Below, one piece after another: positions 16,604 through 25,091 of a stretch of DNA of 64,000 nucleotides. How positions within the stretch are numbered: position 1 is the first letter of the stretch; the number at the start of each line of letters is the position of its first letter. This DNA comes from Chitinophaga solisilvae. Its GTDB lineage: Bacteria; Bacteroidota; Bacteroidia; Chitinophagales; Chitinophagaceae. The stretch is from positions 186,692 to 250,691 of the forward strand of contig NZ_JAABOK010000005.1 in NCBI RefSeq assembly GCF_009928525.1, read 5' to 3'. The notes below the pieces were generated by a model. That model did not search any database. It was given only the letters and a program-made list of their open reading frames with translations, and had not been told where the DNA came from. The translations under genes and the position numbers were made by a program.

Positions 16604-18052
16604 ATGCTTTTTAACTCGATAGGATTTGCCATATTCCTGCCCGTAGTATTTTTTCTTTATTGGTTTGCTACCAGCAGAAGTCTGAGAATGCAGAATCTGT
16701 TGTTGCTGGTGGCCAGTTATTTCTTTTATGCATGCTGGGACTGGCGTTTTCTCTTTTTGCTGGTGTTCTCCACTTCTCTGGATTATTATACGGGGCTGAA
16801 GATGTGTGAAGCCAGGAGTCAGCAGCACCGGAAAATCTGGTTCTGGCTGAGTGTAGTGATCAACCTGGGCTTTCTCTTCTTTTTCAAGTATTATAACTTC
16901 TTTATAGCATCCTTTCAGGAGGCCCTTGCCGGATCAGGGATACAGATCAACCCCTGGACGCTGAAAATAATTCTGCCCGTCGGCATCTCCTTTTACACTT
17001 TCCATGGGTTGTCTTATGTGATTGATATCTACAAGAACAGGATTAAGGCAGAACGCAATTTCGTGGACTATGCCGTATTCGTGAGCTTCTTTCCCTTGCT
17101 GGTAGCTGGCCCTATTGAAAGAGCCACGCACCTGTTGCCACAGATCAAGCAACCAAGAACATTTGATTACGGTAAAGCAGTAGACGGGGTGCGCCAGATC
17201 TTATGGGGGCTGTTTAAAAAGGTAGTGATCGCCGATAATTGTGCAGCCTTCGCAAACGAAGCATTTAATAACCCTGCCGGACAGTCCGGCAGCACCCTGG
17301 CGATTGGCGCCATTTTCTTTGCATTCCAGATTTACGGGGACTTTTCAGGGTATTCTGATATAGCGCTGGGTACCGCCAGGCTTTTTGGAATGGAACTGCT
17401 GCAGAACTTTTCGTTTCCCTATTTCTCGCGCGACATTGCAGAATTCTGGAGACGCTGGCATATCTCCCTCTCCACCTGGTTCCGCGATTACCTGTATATT
17501 CCCCTGGGAGGCAGCAAGGGCGGCACCTGGATGAAAATAAGGAATACGTTTATCATATTTATCGTCAGTGGCTTCTGGCATGGGGCCAACTGGACTTTCA
17601 TCGCCTGGGGAGCGCTGAATGCACTCTATTTCCTGCCGCTCCTTCTCACCGATAAGAACAGGAATCACCTGGGCATCGTTGCGCAGGGAAAGATCTTCCC
17701 ATCCTGGAGAGATGTACTGAACGTATCGCTGACCTTCGGACTCACCACCATCGCCTGGATATTTTTCAGGGCCAAAAGTATGCATGAGGCGTTTACTTAT
17801 ATATCAGGAATGTTCTCCTGGTCATTCTTCCGTAAGCCCGAATTTCATACCGGGCATGCGCTGGAAACACAGCTGATACTGGTAATCCTCTTTATGATGA
17901 TAGAGTGGAAAGGCCGTGAAAGCAAGTATGCCATTGAATCCCTGGGCCTGAAATGGAAAGCGCCGGTGAGATACGCTTTTTATTATGTGCTCGTAATAGC
18001 CATTTTCTGGTTTGCCGGAAAAGAACAACAATTTATTTATTTCCAATTCTAA
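16604..18052 (+). CDS. MBOAT-family O-acyltransferase (AlgI/DltB-like)
   Basis: A 482-residue polytopic membrane protein starting MLFNSIGFAIFLPVVFFLYW. The MBOAT core is clear: PVGISFYTFHGLSYVIDIY, YGDFSGYSDIALGTARLFG, FWRRWHISLSTWFRDYLYI and SGFWHGANWTFIAWG, with the catalytic His near residue 326. AlgI/DltB relatives pass acyl groups, often acetyl, across the membrane onto exported polysaccharides or teichoic acids. The next gene, 6 bases downstream, encodes an SGNH-like protein that would be the extracytoplasmic partner, as AlgX/AlgJ or DltD are. The acceptor polymer is not identifiable here. Confidence 0.92.
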   Translation: MLFNSIGFAIFLPVVFFLYWFATSRSLRMQNLLLLVASYFFYACWDWRFLFLLVFSTSLDYYTGLKMCEARSQQHRKIWFWLSVVINLGFLFFFKYYNFFIASFQEALAGSGIQINPWTLKIILPVGISFYTFHGLSYVIDIYKNRIKAERNFVDYAVFVSFFPLLVAGPIERATHLLPQIKQPRTFDYGKAVDGVRQILWGLFKKVVIADNCAAFANEAFNNPAGQSGSTLAIGAIFFAFQIYGDFSGYSDIALGTARLFGMELLQNFSFPYFSRDIAEFWRRWHISLSTWFRDYLYIPLGGSKGGTWMKIRNTFIIFIVSGFWHGANWTFIAWGALNALYFLPLLLTDKNRNHLGIVAQGKIFPSWRDVLNVSLTFGLTTIAWIFFRAKSMHEAFTYISGMFSWSFFRKPEFHTGHALETQLILVILFMMIEWKGRESKYAIESLGLKWKAPVRYAFYYVLVIAIFWFAGKEQQFIYFQF

Positions 18053-18058
18053 GGATAG

Positions 18059-19021
18059 ATGAAAAAGTTTTTACAGAAGGTATGCCTGCTGGTACTTCCA
18101 CTCCTCGCTTTAATGTATCCGTTGGATAAACTATTGTCTGCCGGCCTGAAAAGAGTGCACGGAGAAGGTGGCGGAGATATCGGAGAGCTTGAAGTAATGA
18201 GAGATATATACGACGGAAAGATAAACAGTGATATTGTTATTTACGGTTCCTCCAGGGCATGGATACAGATCAACTCTTCCATACTGGAAGATTCCCTGAA
18301 GAAGCAGGTATATAACCTGGGTATTGACGGCCATAATTTCCACCTGCAATACATGCGGCACCGCGAGCTGCTGAAGCACAACCGCAAACCGCAGATGATA
18401 GTATTATCAGTAGATATTTTCAGCCTGCAGCGAAGAGCAGACCTCTATGAATATTCGCAGTTTATGCCGTACATGCTATGGAATGAAAACATGTACAACT
18501 TTACTTCTACTTATCAGGGCTTTAATAAAACAGATTATTTTATTCCCTTAATGAGATATGCCGGCAAGACGGAAGTACTGGATGTGATCGTCAGAAATCT
18601 TACGCATGATATCCCGGATTACCGTACCAAAGGCTTCCGGGGAATGCATGCAGACTGGAATGATGATTTCGATAATGCGAGGAAGACCGGGGTGAAATAC
18701 ACGATTCATTATGATACCGCCAGTATCAGGTTGTTCGAACAATTTATCAGAGAGTGTAAAAAAGATAATATTCAACTGGTTACGATCTATGCACCGGAAT
18801 ATATTGAAGGCCAGCAATTCATTGCCGGACGGGCAGATCTTTTTAATTTATACCGCCGGTTCTTTGAAAAATATCATATTCCCTTCCTGGATTTTACTAA
18901 TGATGAATTGTGTTTTGATAAGAAATACTTTTATAATTCCATGCACCTGAATTATATAGGCGCAGATTTGTTCACCTCCAAACTGGCACACCGGCTGAAA
19001 GCACTGCAAACTGATAATTAG
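18059..19021 (+). CDS. SGNH/DltD-AlgX-like protein partner of the MBOAT enzyme
   Basis: A 320-residue protein with one N-terminal membrane segment (VCLLVLPLLALMYPLDKLL), so anchored with the body outside the cytoplasm. SDIVIYGSSRAWIQIN (Ser near residue 63) fits the nucleophile block of SGNH hydrolases, and FYNSMHLNYIGADLF near the end gives the His of the catalytic block, as in DltD and AlgX/AlgJ. It starts 6 bases after the MBOAT gene. The pair probably carries out O-acylation of a surface polymer. An imperfect stem-loop of 50-base arms begins directly after its stop. Confidence 0.8.
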   Translation: MKKFLQKVCLLVLPLLALMYPLDKLLSAGLKRVHGEGGGDIGELEVMRDIYDGKINSDIVIYGSSRAWIQINSSILEDSLKKQVYNLGIDGHNFHLQYMRHRELLKHNRKPQMIVLSVDIFSLQRRADLYEYSQFMPYMLWNENMYNFTSTYQGFNKTDYFIPLMRYAGKTEVLDVIVRNLTHDIPDYRTKGFRGMHADWNDDFDNARKTGVKYTIHYDTASIRLFEQFIRECKKDNIQLVTIYAPEYIEGQQFIAGRADLFNLYRRFFEKYHIPFLDFTNDELCFDKKYFYNSMHLNYIGADLFTSKLAHRLKALQTDN

Positions 19022-19142
19022 AATTACGAATTGCAAATTACGAATTGCGAATGTAGAGCGAAGATATAAGCAAAGAAGTAAATTCCTTATCCGCTTATTT
19101 CTTCGCTCTACATTCGCAATTCGTAATTCGCAATTCGTAATT
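19022..19142. repeat. Long stem-loop element 1 (50-base arms)
   Basis: Arms 19022-19071 and 19093-19142 match in inverse at 48 of 50 positions around a 21-base loop. The outer part is built of AATTACGAATTGC words, the inner part reads TGTAGAGCGAAGA. It starts directly after a stop codon. Two related elements lie at 22071 and 30251. Confidence 0.95.
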
Positions 19143-19245
19143 ATCTTCCCATAACTATCTGTCCCTGTAAATTTAAAAATAGCAATTTTGAAGAAGTGAC
19201 TATTAGCGTAGTTTTCGAGCTTTGTTTCAACAAAACAAACAAGCT

Positions 19246-19680
19246 ATGATTACAAAAATGTCAATCGCCAATATTTATGTGCTGAACCAGGACAGCGCCC
19301 GTGATTTCTACGTAAACAAACTGGGATTCACGCTGGTAGATGATCTTCCCATGGGGCCTGATTCCCGCTGGCTGACTGTTTCTCCTCCTGAACAGCCAGA
19401 TCTGCAGCTGGTACTTTTTCCGGTAAAGGTGGGTAAAATGTTCCCGCAGCAAACTGCTGAAACACTCATGGCCATGATAAAGGAAGGCGTATTTGGCTGC
19501 GGCGTGGTTACCTGTAAAGACATCCAGGTCACTTATGAAGCGCTTAAAAGCAAGGGCGTTGAATTTATTAAGCCGCCTACCGAGGAGTTCTATGGCACGG
19601 AAGCCCTTTTCAGAGACGATTCCGGGAATCACTTTTCATTACAGCCTGTAAACAACAATAGCCGTGAAAACAGTATTTGA
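19246..19680 (+). CDS. VOC/glyoxalase-superfamily protein
   Basis: About 144 residues from the ATG at 19246; an upstream in-frame TTG at 19222 is less likely. MSIANIYVLNQDSARDFYVN and KLGFTLVDDLPMGPDSRWLT form the first beta-alpha-beta module of the vicinal oxygen chelate fold, and GVEFIKPPTEEFYGTEALFR with DDSGNHFSLQP the second. Members include glyoxalases, dioxygenases and antibiotic-binding proteins; the substrate cannot be told. Its end overlaps the GTG start of the next gene by 17 bases, indicating coupled translation. Confidence 0.85.
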   Translation: MITKMSIANIYVLNQDSARDFYVNKLGFTLVDDLPMGPDSRWLTVSPPEQPDLQLVLFPVKVGKMFPQQTAETLMAMIKEGVFGCGVVTCKDIQVTYEALKSKGVEFIKPPTEEFYGTEALFRDDSGNHFSLQPVNNNSRENSI

Positions 19681-20116
19681 TTCAGCATTAAGAAATGAGC
19701 TGATTAGCAGAATTAACTCGCTTAGCAGTAACAGCAGTGCCAAATGGGGAAAGATGAATGTTTATCAGATGACTAAACATTGCACCCAATGGGATGAATG
19801 GATACAGGGCAAAAATAATCCGGCCTATAGGCAGGAATTCCTGGGTAAGATATTCGGAAAAATGGCTTTGAAAAGTAACACCAAAGATGACAGACCGCTG
19901 CAGAAGAATATGCCTGCCGGTAAACTGGCCGTGAAAAAGGGGCTGAATGGAGATGTAGAACAACAGAAGCAATCATGGCTCAGGAGTATGGAAGCCTATG
20001 GTAACTATTCCAACCCGGCTTTCATTCATGATTTCTTCGGAAAAATGAGCAGGGAGCAGATTGGTATTTTTGCATATAAACATGCGGATCATCACCTGAG
20101 ACAATTCGGGGTGTAA
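19664..20116 (+). CDS. DUF1569/DinB-like protein
   Basis: A 150-residue protein starting at GTG 19664 inside the end of the VOC gene. KWGKMNVYQMTKHCTQWDEW and the C-terminal FAYKHADHHLRQFGV carry the spaced histidines of the DinB/DUF1569 four-helix fold, where they bind a metal. Function is unknown; relatives are thought to be metal-dependent transferases or stress proteins. The translational overlap suggests a functional link with the VOC protein. Confidence 0.75.
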   Translation: MKTVFDSALRNELISRINSLSSNSSAKWGKMNVYQMTKHCTQWDEWIQGKNNPAYRQEFLGKIFGKMALKSNTKDDRPLQKNMPAGKLAVKKGLNGDVEQQKQSWLRSMEAYGNYSNPAFIHDFFGKMSREQIGIFAYKHADHHLRQFGV

Positions 20117-20202
20117 GGTATACCACAGCGTACATTGCTGCTGCTGATGGCACGGGTGAGCCCCTGCTGCAAATGATCACGAATATTTATTAACATTGCA
20201 GG

Positions 20203-21096
20203 ATGTCCGCCATCAACAATTACACAGATATCACCGCATTTCTGGTTGCGTCCGATGTTGATATCAGCATGCGGTTCGGTGATTTTGTCATCTTTCAGTG
20301 GGATAGCCTGAAAGTCTACAACTGTCTGGATACCATCCCCTTCAGAAAACATTTTTTTGAAATCACCTATCAGCAGGAAGGACATCCTGTAAAGCTTGAT
20401 CATTATATTTTTTCGGGAGAAGGAGATAAGATCTTTTTTGTCAGTCCATACAGATTGCAGTCCTGCGAAACCGGCGGCACCCATTCTGTTAAGGGGTTCA
20501 CCATTCTTTTTACACCTGAGTTCCTGCATCCTGCTACAGCAGAGAATTACAGACAGCGGGAACTGTATCTGTCCGATTATTTCAGCCATCCTGAACTGGT
20601 ACTTTCAGAAAAGACAACGGCAGCATTCAGCGAGCTTTTCAGTAAGATACATGAAGAATACCAGCAGCGGGATAACCGTTTCAGCAGGGCCATCATCCGG
20701 CATTATCTGCAGATCCTGCTGCTGCTTGGCCGGCAATACGCTGAACCTGAACATACCAGCGAAACCGCTGTGAACAACCGGCCGCAGGAAATCTACAACC
20801 GCTTTATGAACCTGGTACAGCAACACTCGCTGCAACAGGCCGGCGTTAAATTCTATGCGGATCAGATGTTCCTGACAACGAAGCATCTATCCGCTACTAT
20901 CAAAGCTATCAGCGGAACTACAGCGCTCCGGATCATTCATCATGCGCGTATTCATCATGCTAAATCACTGTTGCGGCAGACAGGATCCTCTATTACCGGG
21001 ATTGCCGATGCCCTGAATTTTGAGAATCCCGATTACTTTTCTGCCTTCTTTAAGAAACATACTGGTATCACCCCGTTGAAATACCGGCAATCCTGA
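20203..21096 (+). CDS. AraC-family transcriptional regulator
   Basis: A 297-residue regulator with an N-terminal cupin-like ligand domain (about 10-165; HFFEITYQQEGHPVKLDHYI) and a C-terminal AraC DNA-binding domain of two helix-turn-helix units (about 195-297), ending in the signature ITGIADALNFENPDYFSAFF and KKHTGITPLKYRQS. The effector is unknown. The oxidoreductase gene starts 90 bases downstream on the same strand and is the natural candidate target. Confidence 0.92.
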   Translation: MSAINNYTDITAFLVASDVDISMRFGDFVIFQWDSLKVYNCLDTIPFRKHFFEITYQQEGHPVKLDHYIFSGEGDKIFFVSPYRLQSCETGGTHSVKGFTILFTPEFLHPATAENYRQRELYLSDYFSHPELVLSEKTTAAFSELFSKIHEEYQQRDNRFSRAIIRHYLQILLLLGRQYAEPEHTSETAVNNRPQEIYNRFMNLVQQHSLQQAGVKFYADQMFLTTKHLSATIKAISGTTALRIIHHARIHHAKSLLRQTGSSITGIADALNFENPDYFSAFFKKHTGITPLKYRQS

Positions 21097-21186
21097 TTCA
21101 TTTTACGACATTCTCAAAGCTAATTCCGACAATCTCAATGCCCGGAGGAATGCCCCTGTTCTAATTTGCAGGATAAATACATCATT

Positions 21187-22065
21187 ATGGAAAACAGACA
21201 GAAAGCATTGACCGTAATAGGACTTGGCCCTATGGGGTTTGCGATGGCTGCAGTCTACCTCAGCAAAGGGTATAAAGTAACCGTATGGAACCGCACTGCT
21301 TCAAAGGCGGCGCCATTGGTAGCGCAGGGAGCTGTACAGGCTCCGCATATTACGGACGCGGTAAAATCCAGTGAGTTATTGATTATCAGTCTGACGGAAT
21401 ACGCCGGTATGTATACTGTGCTGGAGCCCGCAGCAGCTGTTCTCAGCGGCAAAACTATTGTCAATATGAGTTCAGATTCGCCGGGAGCCGTAGCTGAGGC
21501 TGCCGCCTGGGCCGAAGGTCTTGGCGCCTCCTTTCTTTCGGGGGGTATCATGGTACCGCCGCCTTATATAGGTAAGGAGGGGCCGGAGATTTACACTTTC
21601 TACAGCGGCAAAAGGGAGGTGTTTGACAGGTGGCAGGCAGATTTGGCTATCATGACTGCCACTGATTTCCGTGGTGAAGATCCACGGCTGGCGATGATCT
21701 ATTATCAGGCGTTGCTCGACTATATGTATACCGCCGTGGCTGGTATATTACATGCCATCGCCCTGGTACAGTCTGCCGGCATTAAGGCCGCAATATTCGA
21801 ACCTTACCTGAATAATCTTCTGCAGTTCATGCCGGCGCTGGTAGCGGAATCTGCCACCATCAGGGAAGCGGATGACGGCATTTACAACGGAACCGGAAAC
21901 AATATGCAGATGCTGAGAGCAGGTGTGCGCCATGTGCTGCATGCAAGCAGGGAGGCCGGTATTAACACCTCGCTTCCGGAAACTATTTTCAGTTTATATG
22001 ATGCCGTGGTCGGTAAAGGGTTACCAAACGCGGGGATCAATAGTCTGATAGAAGTGCTGAGATAA
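21187..22065 (+). CDS. NAD(P)-dependent beta-hydroxyacid dehydrogenase/imine reductase-like protein
   Basis: About 292 residues from the ATG at 21187. The N terminus ALTVIGLGPMGFAMAAVYLS is a Rossmann GxGxxG motif and VTVWNRTASKAAPLVAQGA is typical of the 6-phosphogluconate dehydrogenase-like superfamily, especially imine reductases; an Arg after the Asn (WNRT) favours NADPH. NMSSDSPGAVAEAA and FLSGGIMVPPPYIGKEGP follow the family plan. The usual catalytic Lys or Asp was not assigned. It follows the AraC regulator, and stem-loop element 2 begins 5 bases after its stop. Confidence 0.8.
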   Translation: MENRQKALTVIGLGPMGFAMAAVYLSKGYKVTVWNRTASKAAPLVAQGAVQAPHITDAVKSSELLIISLTEYAGMYTVLEPAAAVLSGKTIVNMSSDSPGAVAEAAAWAEGLGASFLSGGIMVPPPYIGKEGPEIYTFYSGKREVFDRWQADLAIMTATDFRGEDPRLAMIYYQALLDYMYTAVAGILHAIALVQSAGIKAAIFEPYLNNLLQFMPALVAESATIREADDGIYNGTGNNMQMLRAGVRHVLHASREAGINTSLPETIFSLYDAVVGKGLPNAGINSLIEVLR

Positions 22066-22070
22066 TGATG

Positions 22071-22177
22071 AATTACGAATGATGAATGGCGAGTGAGCAA
22101 CGAAGATCTAAGCGAATAAGTAAATTTCATCTTCGTTTCAATCTTCGTTGCTCACTCGCCATTCATCATTCGTAATT
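22071..22177. repeat. Long stem-loop element 2 (37-base perfect arms)
   Basis: Arms 22071-22107 and 22141-22177 are perfect inverse copies; a further CGTAATT follows the right arm. The loop is 33 bases. Outer words are AATTACGAATGATGAAT, inner part GAGCAACGAAGAT. It lies 5 bases after a stop codon and shares its outer words with elements 1 and 3. Confidence 0.95.
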
Positions 22178-22203
22178 CGTAATTTTAAACAGAATTTTTT
22201 CCT

Positions 22204-22482
22204 ATGGTTTTTGAAGGACATTACTATCATATGACTTCAGCAGATGTGATGCGGTTTTCCCGTGATGGGAATGCGGTAGAATGGAAAGGCGCCGGTTGGC
22301 AGAAACTGGGAACCTGGTCGTTGATCACTGTTGCAGGAAAAACGTTGCTGGAATTCAGGTATAATTATGCGCGGGAGGAAAGGTATGTGGTTACGGTATT
22401 ACAGCTGGAGGAGGGTATTGTTACAGCTTTCCTGCTGGAAGATGTTTCAGGACGCGGCTGGGAGTTCAGAAGGGAATTATAG
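22204..22482 (+). CDS. Small hypothetical protein
   Basis: A 92-residue protein beginning MVFEGHYYHMTSADVMRFSR and ending DVSGRGWEFRREL. It is predicted soluble, rich in beta-forming residues, with no motif I recognise. Codon use looks like the neighbours. It starts about 20 bases after stem-loop element 2 and is convergent with the small membrane protein gene downstream. Confidence 0.6.
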   Translation: MVFEGHYYHMTSADVMRFSRDGNAVEWKGAGWQKLGTWSLITVAGKTLLEFRYNYAREERYVVTVLQLEEGIVTAFLLEDVSGRGWEFRREL

Positions 22483-22489
22483 ACAGGTA

Positions 22490-22693
22490 TTACTTCCTGA
22501 GGCTGATGATCAGTGAAATTAAGAGCGTTACAAAAATGATGACGAGCCCTGTTGACAATACAGTTAACCAGGTTGCTACATGGTGTATTCCGGTGAACAG
22601 ATATGAGGTAATAGGTTCTGCCAGAAAGAAGTAGCTAAGCGATAGGAGTAGCCACAAGAAAAGATGTATAAGGATGCTGACTTTTTTCTTCAT
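22490..22693 (-). CDS. Small two-segment membrane protein
   Basis: A 67-residue protein, MKKKVSILIHLFLWLLLSLS at the start, with two hydrophobic segments (IHLFLWLLLSLSYFFLA and VLSTGLVIIFVTLLISLII) and basic ends, so an inner-membrane hairpin is likely. No family recognised. Its stop is 7 bases from the stop of the convergent gene at 22204-22482. Confidence 0.6.
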   Translation of the reverse strand: MKKKVSILIHLFLWLLLSLSYFFLAEPITSYLFTGIHHVATWLTVLSTGLVIIFVTLLISLIISLRK

Positions 22694-22750
22694 GCTGATA
22701 TCTTATAGATAAAGTAACCTCTTTATATTTGTTTTATATCTCACAACACT

Positions 22751-23077
22751 ATGGTTGCACAACATATGAATTTAAACATCAGATACGATGCGCCTGACGA
22801 AATCTGGGATAAAGTGCCGGTAATTTATCAACAGCTGAATGGCTGGATAGGCTTCTGTCCGAAAGGAGAACCTGGTCATGAAGGGTTACCTTACTGGTTT
22901 AGTTTTAATGAGCAGGAGAAACATATTTCAGCATCGGTAGAACCAAGCGGGCTTCAATTTACAGGACTAATGGATACCAATGAATGGGATATCTGGGTGC
23001 AGAAGATTAAAGAGGTTGCCACAAGAGAATTAGGATATAAAGTTGGAGAAATCGAATTGGGAGAAGTGGATTATTGA
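22751..23077 (+). CDS. Hypothetical protein
   Basis: A 108-residue acidic protein (MVAQHMNLNIRYDAPDEIWD at the start; a second Met at residue 6 could also be the start). It has a Trp-rich centre (LNGWIGFCPKGEPGHEGLPY, TNEWDIWVQKIKEVATRELG) and ends in GEIELGEVDY. I do not recognise the family. It is divergent from the small membrane protein gene upstream, with a 57-base gap. Confidence 0.7.
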   Translation: MVAQHMNLNIRYDAPDEIWDKVPVIYQQLNGWIGFCPKGEPGHEGLPYWFSFNEQEKHISASVEPSGLQFTGLMDTNEWDIWVQKIKEVATRELGYKVGEIELGEVDY

Positions 23078-23157
23078 TATTGAAAGTAGTGCTTTTAAGC
23101 TGAAGTAATCTTGGCTGTAATCATAAATATTTATCTTGAGATAAACTATCTATTGCT

Positions 23158-23640
23158 ATGAGAAAACAATTTGGTGTAAGCATTGCAGTCCTGTTACTGC
23201 TAACATCTCTGGCCAAAGCTCAATCAGAAAAATCAGCCGTTCAGTTCATTAATCCACCCGGTGTAGCTAAGCCCAACGGATATTCACAAGCCGCTGTTAT
23301 TAACCTGGGACAGGTTAAAATGATGATACTTTCAGGCCAGGTGCCGTTAGATGTCAATGGTGAACTTATCGGGAAGGATAATTTTGAGCAACAGGCCGGG
23401 CAGGTGTTTGTCAATATTCAAAAAATTATAGAGGCAGCCGGCGGCAAGATGTCTGATATCGTGAAGCTTTCCTATTTTATCCTGGATACAAAGAATCTTA
23501 AAACACTCCGTGCTGTCAGGGATAGATATATAGATGTACAACATCCGCCGGCGAGTACATTGGTACAGGTTAGTAAATTGTTCCGGGAGGATGTTTTACT
23601 GGAGATAGAGGCTACCGCGGTGATTCCGGCTAAGAAATAA
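23158..23640 (+). CDS. RidA/YjgF-family protein with a signal peptide
   Basis: A 160-residue protein whose first 21 residues (MRKQFGVSIAVLLLLTSLAKA) form a signal peptide, then a complete RidA domain: KMMILSGQVPLDVNGELIGK, QAGQVFVNIQKIIEAAGG and HPPASTLVQVSKLFREDVLL. RidA enzymes remove reactive enamine/imine intermediates; the Arg usual before the domain-closing VxxL segment (RVxR) is not obvious here. The export signal is notable, since most RidA proteins are cytoplasmic; Bacteroidota have such secreted forms. Confidence 0.85.
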   Translation: MRKQFGVSIAVLLLLTSLAKAQSEKSAVQFINPPGVAKPNGYSQAAVINLGQVKMMILSGQVPLDVNGELIGKDNFEQQAGQVFVNIQKIIEAAGGKMSDIVKLSYFILDTKNLKTLRAVRDRYIDVQHPPASTLVQVSKLFREDVLLEIEATAVIPAKK

Positions 23641-24025
23641 TTTTATCATGCAGTAAAAACAGCCCTATAAAATTGGACGGAAAACTATAGAGATAATGTG
23701 GGTATAAATTATCGGCAAGGCGTGTTAGTTTCAGGTAGTACTTGCGAAATCAGTTCCTGTTTGTTCCTTCCAAAGCGCTCTCATATAAGACTGATATTGA
23801 ACATATCTTCAACATCACTGCTAAGAGAGTAGCACTAGTAGTAAATAGTATATTCATGTAAAGCGAAATGCGCAAAAAATCTTTCAGACAAATGCTTGAT
23901 AATCTGTACATATTAATATATTTAACATTTGTGTGAGATGAGGCTCCATTCGTTATAATAACGATATTTTCCTTATATTCGTTATAACTATCCGATTAGA
24001 TTATTTAACCCCCAAAAATTACAAC
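23641..24025. other. AT-rich intergenic region at the left edge of the island
   Basis: No protein gene seen. It contains the palindrome CGTTATAATAACG (23951-23963) and the word ATATTCGTTATA (23975-23986), which recurs after the gene pair at 24913-24924. The drop in G+C begins here. Confidence 0.5.
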
Positions 24026-24556
24026 ATGAGTGTTAAGAAAGAAGATGGAAATAACCCGTACAGAGGTTCTTTAATTTTCACTAACACTACCCTTTCATTT
24101 GAAGGAACTACCATTCAACTAAAGAATGTTACCAGGTTTACTACTCATGAGGTGAAACGCTACCACAGAATATCGCCATTAGTACTTTTAGTATCTATTA
24201 TAGTATTTTTTCTGTCTTTCTCGTGGAAAGGAACGGGCTATATTACGGTGATTAGTGGAGCAATTGCCGGATTTGGAATCTATGAGTATTTCCGACCTAA
24301 ATTATATGCGCTTATCATTGAATTAAGTTCTGCTTCTAACTATACATTCAGTAGCGTTGATAAAGAAGGTATTTTTGAGATCTGCAGAAAGCTTACTTCT
24401 GCTATGACAAGTGAAACTCCGGTCAATACGACTGTAACTTTTAACAGTGACAAGATAATATTCGGAGACCATGTGGCCCGCGATAAATACGAAGTCAATA
24501 ATTCAAATATTGCTAAAATGGGATCTTTCAACAATAATACTGAGACACCAATATGA
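24026..24556 (+). CDS. Membrane-hairpin protein with C-terminal Asn-rich motif
   Basis: A 176-residue protein. The N-terminal part (YRGSLIFTNTTLSFEGTTIQ, LKNVTRFTTHEVKR) looks like a small beta domain, followed by a two-segment membrane hairpin (PLVLLVSIIVFFLSFSW, YITVISGAIAGFGIYEYF) and LYALIIELSSASNYTFSSVD. This plan resembles DUF6232-type proteins, a tentative match. After residue 140 comes FGDHVARDKYEVNNSNIA and KMGSFNNNT, a motif repeated in the next gene (DKIIINNSAIGAVGSN). The ATG of that gene overlaps the stop here by 4 bases. Low G+C suggests transfer. A signalling or defence role is inference. Confidence 0.7.
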   Translation: MSVKKEDGNNPYRGSLIFTNTTLSFEGTTIQLKNVTRFTTHEVKRYHRISPLVLLVSIIVFFLSFSWKGTGYITVISGAIAGFGIYEYFRPKLYALIIELSSASNYTFSSVDKEGIFEICRKLTSAMTSETPVNTTVTFNSDKIIFGDHVARDKYEVNNSNIAKMGSFNNNTETPI

Positions 24557-24900
24557 GTAAGAATGATGAAGTTATGGGAGACAAAATAATTATAAACAAC
24601 TCCGCAATCGGAGCTGTAGGAAGTAATGCTGTTAACTACGGTAGCGTGACTTCCTCCTCAGAAAATTATGATTACAGCATAATGCTTGCTGAAATTATTA
24701 AGCTTAAAGATACGATTAGCGCAATGCCAACAAGTGACGCACATATACTTGCCCTTTCAGCTCTTGTTCAGGCTGAAGAAGGTGCATCTACCCAAAATGG
24801 AGCGTTCATGACAGGTGCGTTGCGGAAATTAGGCTCCTGGGTATTTAATGTGGCGAGAGATATAGGGGTGAATGTTATAGCAAACTATATCGGGAAGTAA
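24553..24900 (+). CDS. Small protein with Asn/Gly motif and amphipathic C terminus
   Basis: A 115-residue protein translationally coupled (ATGA overlap) to the membrane-hairpin gene. Residues 9-30 read GDKIIINNSAIGAVGSNAVN, parallel to the C-terminal motif of its neighbour: D-K-x-x-x-N-N-S-x-I-x-x-x-G-S. A helical middle (MLAEIIKLKDTISAM) follows, then ALRKLGSWVFNVARDIGVNV and IANYIGK, a candidate amphipathic membrane-active end. No family is recognised with certainty. A shared short motif in adjacent genes recalls bacterial amyloid-signalling pairs or beta-helix adaptors; this is a hypothesis only. Confidence 0.7.
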   Translation: MSKNDEVMGDKIIINNSAIGAVGSNAVNYGSVTSSSENYDYSIMLAEIIKLKDTISAMPTSDAHILALSALVQAEEGASTQNGAFMTGALRKLGSWVFNVARDIGVNVIANYIGK

Positions 24901-25001
24901 AAAGCGCTGGTGATATTCGTTATAGAGATCCGGGTAACTGTATTTGAGCTTATTAGCTGATGGAATTTTGTTAATCCGGATTTTTAAAGATATCTGACAA
25001 G

Positions 25002-25040
25002 AAAGGCTTTCAGCATTGCTGGAAGCCTTTTTTGTCGTAG
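25002..25040. repeat. Left copy of 39-base direct repeat with terminator hairpin
   Basis: AAAGGCTTTCAGCATTGCTG, then GAAGCC, a T-run and CGTAG. It matches 25773-25811 with only three differences; the right copy runs into the 3' end of tRNA-Met. The stem GGCTTTCAGC/GCTGGAAGCC with T-run can act as a terminator for the gene pair upstream. Confidence 0.9.
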
Positions 25041-25091
25041 TGGGAAGGGGAAAATTTTCTAACCAATTCGGGATAGATCAATTAATAACGC

